Assembly: GCA_020186115.1 (NCBI GenBank)
Contig: WSYJ01000002.1
Span: 186,001-250,000 of the forward strand
From: Histomonas meleagridis
Lineage: Eukaryota; Parabasalia; Tritrichomonadida; Dientamoebidae
DNA length: 64,000 nucleotides
Direction: 5' to 3'
Position 1 is the first letter of the stretch. The number at the start of each line of letters is the position of its first letter. Under the pieces are notes generated by a model. It had not been told where the DNA came from, made no database searches, and was given only the letters and a program-made list of their open reading frames with translations. The position numbers and the translations under genes are program-made. Below, piece after piece: positions 62,401 through 64,000 of this stretch.

Positions 62401-64000
62401 AACAGGTGATATTCACTTACAAAAATCGACTTTCCCAGCTTTACAAAAAGTGGTCGAGTTATTTTCTAATAGTGTTAATGAAGATAATGAATATACATTA
62501 AATTTATATGAATCACAATTTCTTTCAGTTATTAAAGTTGGATTTCAACTTGACTTAAACATAAGTGGGAAATTTTTAACATCTTATTTAATATTTATTA
62601 GTAATAATATGTTTATTAATCCCGAAGATTTTTCAGCTGTTATCATTGTATATTTAAGTGGTTTAGATAAATGTAATCAAAGGAATTCTTCATTTTATTC
62701 ATTAGCTTCAAGATTATGTACTATTGGGATGAAATATAAACAATTACAAACATTAATTTTACCATTTTTAACAAAGCTAACTCCGATTTTTGCTGAAATT
62801 GTATATGAATCAATTTCATTATGGAATCCAAAAAACACATGGAAAGAAAAATCGATTTTTAGAGAGAAAGTTAAAGATTTTTACTTCGAATTATTACCAG
62901 GATTTGTTTGGCTTCAAACAATTTCGAATACATTAATTGATAATAACATTTTAATTTCATTCTTTTTAATGGAAATAAGTTTTAACAATGAGAAGTTAAT
63001 GGTTAAATCAGCGTTTGAATCACTTTCGACTTCGATAAAGTTTTGTGGTAATTTAATTTCGCCTGAAATGTTAGAATTAGTTATTAAATCTTCGTTAACA
63101 TTTAATGAAATTAATGAAACGGAACTTTTGAATCAAAGTTCTCTTTTAATTAAAGAAGATAAAAATTGGGATCCAATTCGAATTAATATTTTATCTCTTT
63201 CGTTAAATTCGGAAATTGTTTTTTCGCCTTTAATTTTCGCTTATTTATTATATACTGATAAAAGAAAAGTTCTTTCGAAATATGCTTTGTATATGGGATA
63301 TTTCTTAATTGAGCGTTATCAAAATATAAAAAATGAAGCAAATGCTCTTTTTACTCTTTTGTTTAATCATTCTCCTTTTATAATGGAAAATATTTGTAAT
63401 TATATTATCGATAAAAATGATATTAAAACAGATTTCAAATATTTAATATTAAATCTTTGTTTACCGAAATTAAAACTAACTAATAACTTAGATAAAATTA
63501 TTAGGTTTTTATTAGTGACTTTTAAAAAAGGTGGAATGCATTTAATTGGTGAAACTCTTAAATCCAATACACAAATTGGAATTTATCTCTTTATAAAAGG
63601 CGGATGTAAAACGGCTTTTTTGCTATCGTTAAAGGATTCAGAGAATTTGAGAGCTTATTTGTGGTTCATTCAATTCGGATTAAACGTATTGAACAAAAAC
63701 GAATCAAAAATAGCAACAAAATTTGCTGTTTCTGTTTTTAAACTTGTAATTATTTCTTTAGAAAAATACGAAAATAATTATACAAACTCAAGAATGATAA
63801 TTTGGCATTACATTAGATTATTAAAAGATGCTGTTGAAATAGGAAAAGATTTATTAGAAATAGAATTCGAAAAATTGGATAATAAAACTAAAATTAAAAT
63901 TAATCAAATGATAAAAGGATTTATAGAGATTGAAGAAAAAAATATAAAAGTACAAAAACTTGTAGAGTTCTCAACAAATGACATAAGTCGAAGCACAATG
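59471..64000 (+). CDS. HEATR5/Laa1-like giant HEAT-repeat protein, partial at the window end
   Basis: The reading frame from the ATG at 59471 (MQTELEKLKKI) is open for 1510 codons to the last base; I checked the frame at several points without a stop. The protein is a helical solenoid throughout. The N terminus has the HEATR5 layout (LSISDTLLQIYRKQK, then ILAAGYLFRHLGS). A later block, GDIHLQKSTFPALQKVVELF, followed by LYESQFLSVIKVGFQ, follows HEATR5 closely. HEATR5/Laa1 proteins help recruit AP-1 clathrin adaptors and other cargo machinery to trans-Golgi and endosomes. The gene lies 52 bp after the kinase. Family members are about 2000 residues, so a quarter is missing beyond the window. Confidence 0.65.
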   Translation, partial: MQTELEKLKKIINQKNLKFSESVLFDHLLNLNSCIEKEEITDQIISQAEPIFSDLLLLNNGKISTQCTLSISDTLLQIYRKQKNPKLWIITNLAINNPNPSTILAAGYLFRHLGSTNKSQLPRFIEFLLDKGNHFLFSTIYSFYSCLKSVGSSLSQFTSQIYEFTHKHIQNASQHVVFISLKLLKTLLFNSVPVNQILETANICLSKNHNNLFVINRVSNLVSWCAYQPLIPYINQTTQNKDEWTLESKSPNLDFTNSFATILTFPQIITEVLDSFLNLLGPEIISIHHLSIFKFIRTNIPNSLNLLIPFLPGDSRFTYFYDIIKEPISSEQLKVLFSLSPDDRCIKETIKIAMKLSCSSNKNDKTEIKTFFSTLSQNHPFLVEPYIKELFSCLIKKNVTENEIKGYTSIICSILSNLKDKENILNKNKTLIIKIIKEFIKNTNSLNFLCMFKILKELTKQFTSLKIVTNSIDLVINNKNINNIKLLKTFLSFRSKFIKTNQTLNLLKIIINLNANLPISILISFTKIIPKIPKDNSISYKATLLILNKAFEIKQSKELVKSFIKFPIPVTNELLEKKNEFTKNDKFLDIVIRKIPILINNCIENEQNLLINHILNTKINAISLLIIASMCESKLTRYKLPINLHKYLLTLLPKKTSFYQIISESISLFCRYHIESLPYVFDYIEKNPTISSCILLSSILGHINLTSQLLSRSINILNSLIINPKIIPMIFHTFSTLLITHSIQFSSLKNSSDLFQNLFNVINNEISLQPVVLYIFSKCFCNLIEIFSSDLSLNNSMISKYVIKIIQLIKFTPNDFHKEIYCQVCRSIYLFAYKLTPYINITFPNSKGTSFLLQLYSCQTLTDILKFQTLKFNLNELIQTLLFLLQKTNDLRAYNFIITIGSIMTENDLTFWVSTIKRILVTSSLLNTTTLSIEPTQIVKKCCINVSIYAINQISNLKVLKTEFLDDIVTSLCRSIETGDIHLQKSTFPALQKVVELFSNSVNEDNEYTLNLYESQFLSVIKVGFQLDLNISGKFLTSYLIFISNNMFINPEDFSAVIIVYLSGLDKCNQRNSSFYSLASRLCTIGMKYKQLQTLILPFLTKLTPIFAEIVYESISLWNPKNTWKEKSIFREKVKDFYFELLPGFVWLQTISNTLIDNNILISFFLMEISFNNEKLMVKSAFESLSTSIKFCGNLISPEMLELVIKSSLTFNEINETELLNQSSLLIKEDKNWDPIRINILSLSLNSEIVFSPLIFAYLLYTDKRKVLSKYALYMGYFLIERYQNIKNEANALFTLLFNHSPFIMENICNYIIDKNDIKTDFKYLILNLCLPKLKLTNNLDKIIRFLLVTFKKGGMHLIGETLKSNTQIGIYLFIKGGCKTAFLLSLKDSENLRAYLWFIQFGLNVLNKNESKIATKFAVSVFKLVIISLEKYENNYTNSRMIIWHYIRLLKDAVEIGKDLLEIEFEKLDNKTKIKINQMIKGFIEIEEKNIKVQKLVEFSTNDISRSTM

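Overview
The window is eukaryotic nuclear DNA from a trichomonad parabasalid, most likely Tritrichomonas or a close relative (species inferred, not proven). The DNA is very AT-rich and genes are dense and read on both strands. The long ORFs need no introns. Several ATGs are preceded within about 20 bases by a TCA-type initiator, and many stops run into TAAA, both known parabasalid habits. The families also fit: DUF3447/ankyrin proteins, BTB plus F5/8C proteins, and kinase-HEAT fusions.

Region by region: 1-6350 is accessory DNA. Two GC-rich, diverged inverted repeats (645-793 and 6240-6342) bracket a 5.7 kb element. It carries an intact CRESS-DNA-virus replication protein (Rep, +), an intact CRESS-like capsid protein (Cap, -), a third intact ORF of unknown function next to Cap, several hairpins including a 43-bp perfect palindrome, and broken ORFs in its left arm. 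It ends about 40 bp before a COP9 signalosome subunit 3-like gene. This is the most notable part of the window.

6.4-18 kb is ordinary gene space: CSN3-like, a BTB/F5/8C protein, a TPR protein, a small coiled-coil protein, a FAM92/CIBAR-like BAR protein, a RalGAP-like protein and a CAMK-type kinase. 18.5-25 kb holds a decayed ankyrin locus, two membrane proteins, a rhomboid-like protein without catalytic residues, and another DUF3447 fragment. 25.6-31 kb has an ER-type Hsp70/Grp170, ribosomal protein uS7 divergent from an ornithine cyclodeaminase-family enzyme, and a Rab GTPase. 31.3-34.6 kb has a broken surface-protein gene with GA-module-like sequence, a complete DUF3447 gene, and an array of orphan ankyrin units separated by about 80-bp spacers.

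35-41.4 kb is housekeeping: cytosolic Hsp70, an NTF2/SnoaL-like protein, tRNA-Ala(TGC), a UVRAG/Vps38-like protein, an inositol-phosphate kinase, and a small ubiquitin-like-looking protein. 41.7-48.5 kb has a DUF1963 pseudogene, two head-to-head kinase-like/HEAT paralogues that both look catalytically dead, and an aldo/keto reductase fragment. 49-52 kb holds two more decayed DUF3447 loci (one cut by a 100-bp MITE-like insertion) around ribosomal uS19. 52.3-64 kb holds a 1572-residue protein with three tandem N-terminal repeats, ribosomal eL36, a STE-like kinase with HFD in place of HRD, and the first 1510 codons of a HEATR5/Laa1-like protein that runs off the window.
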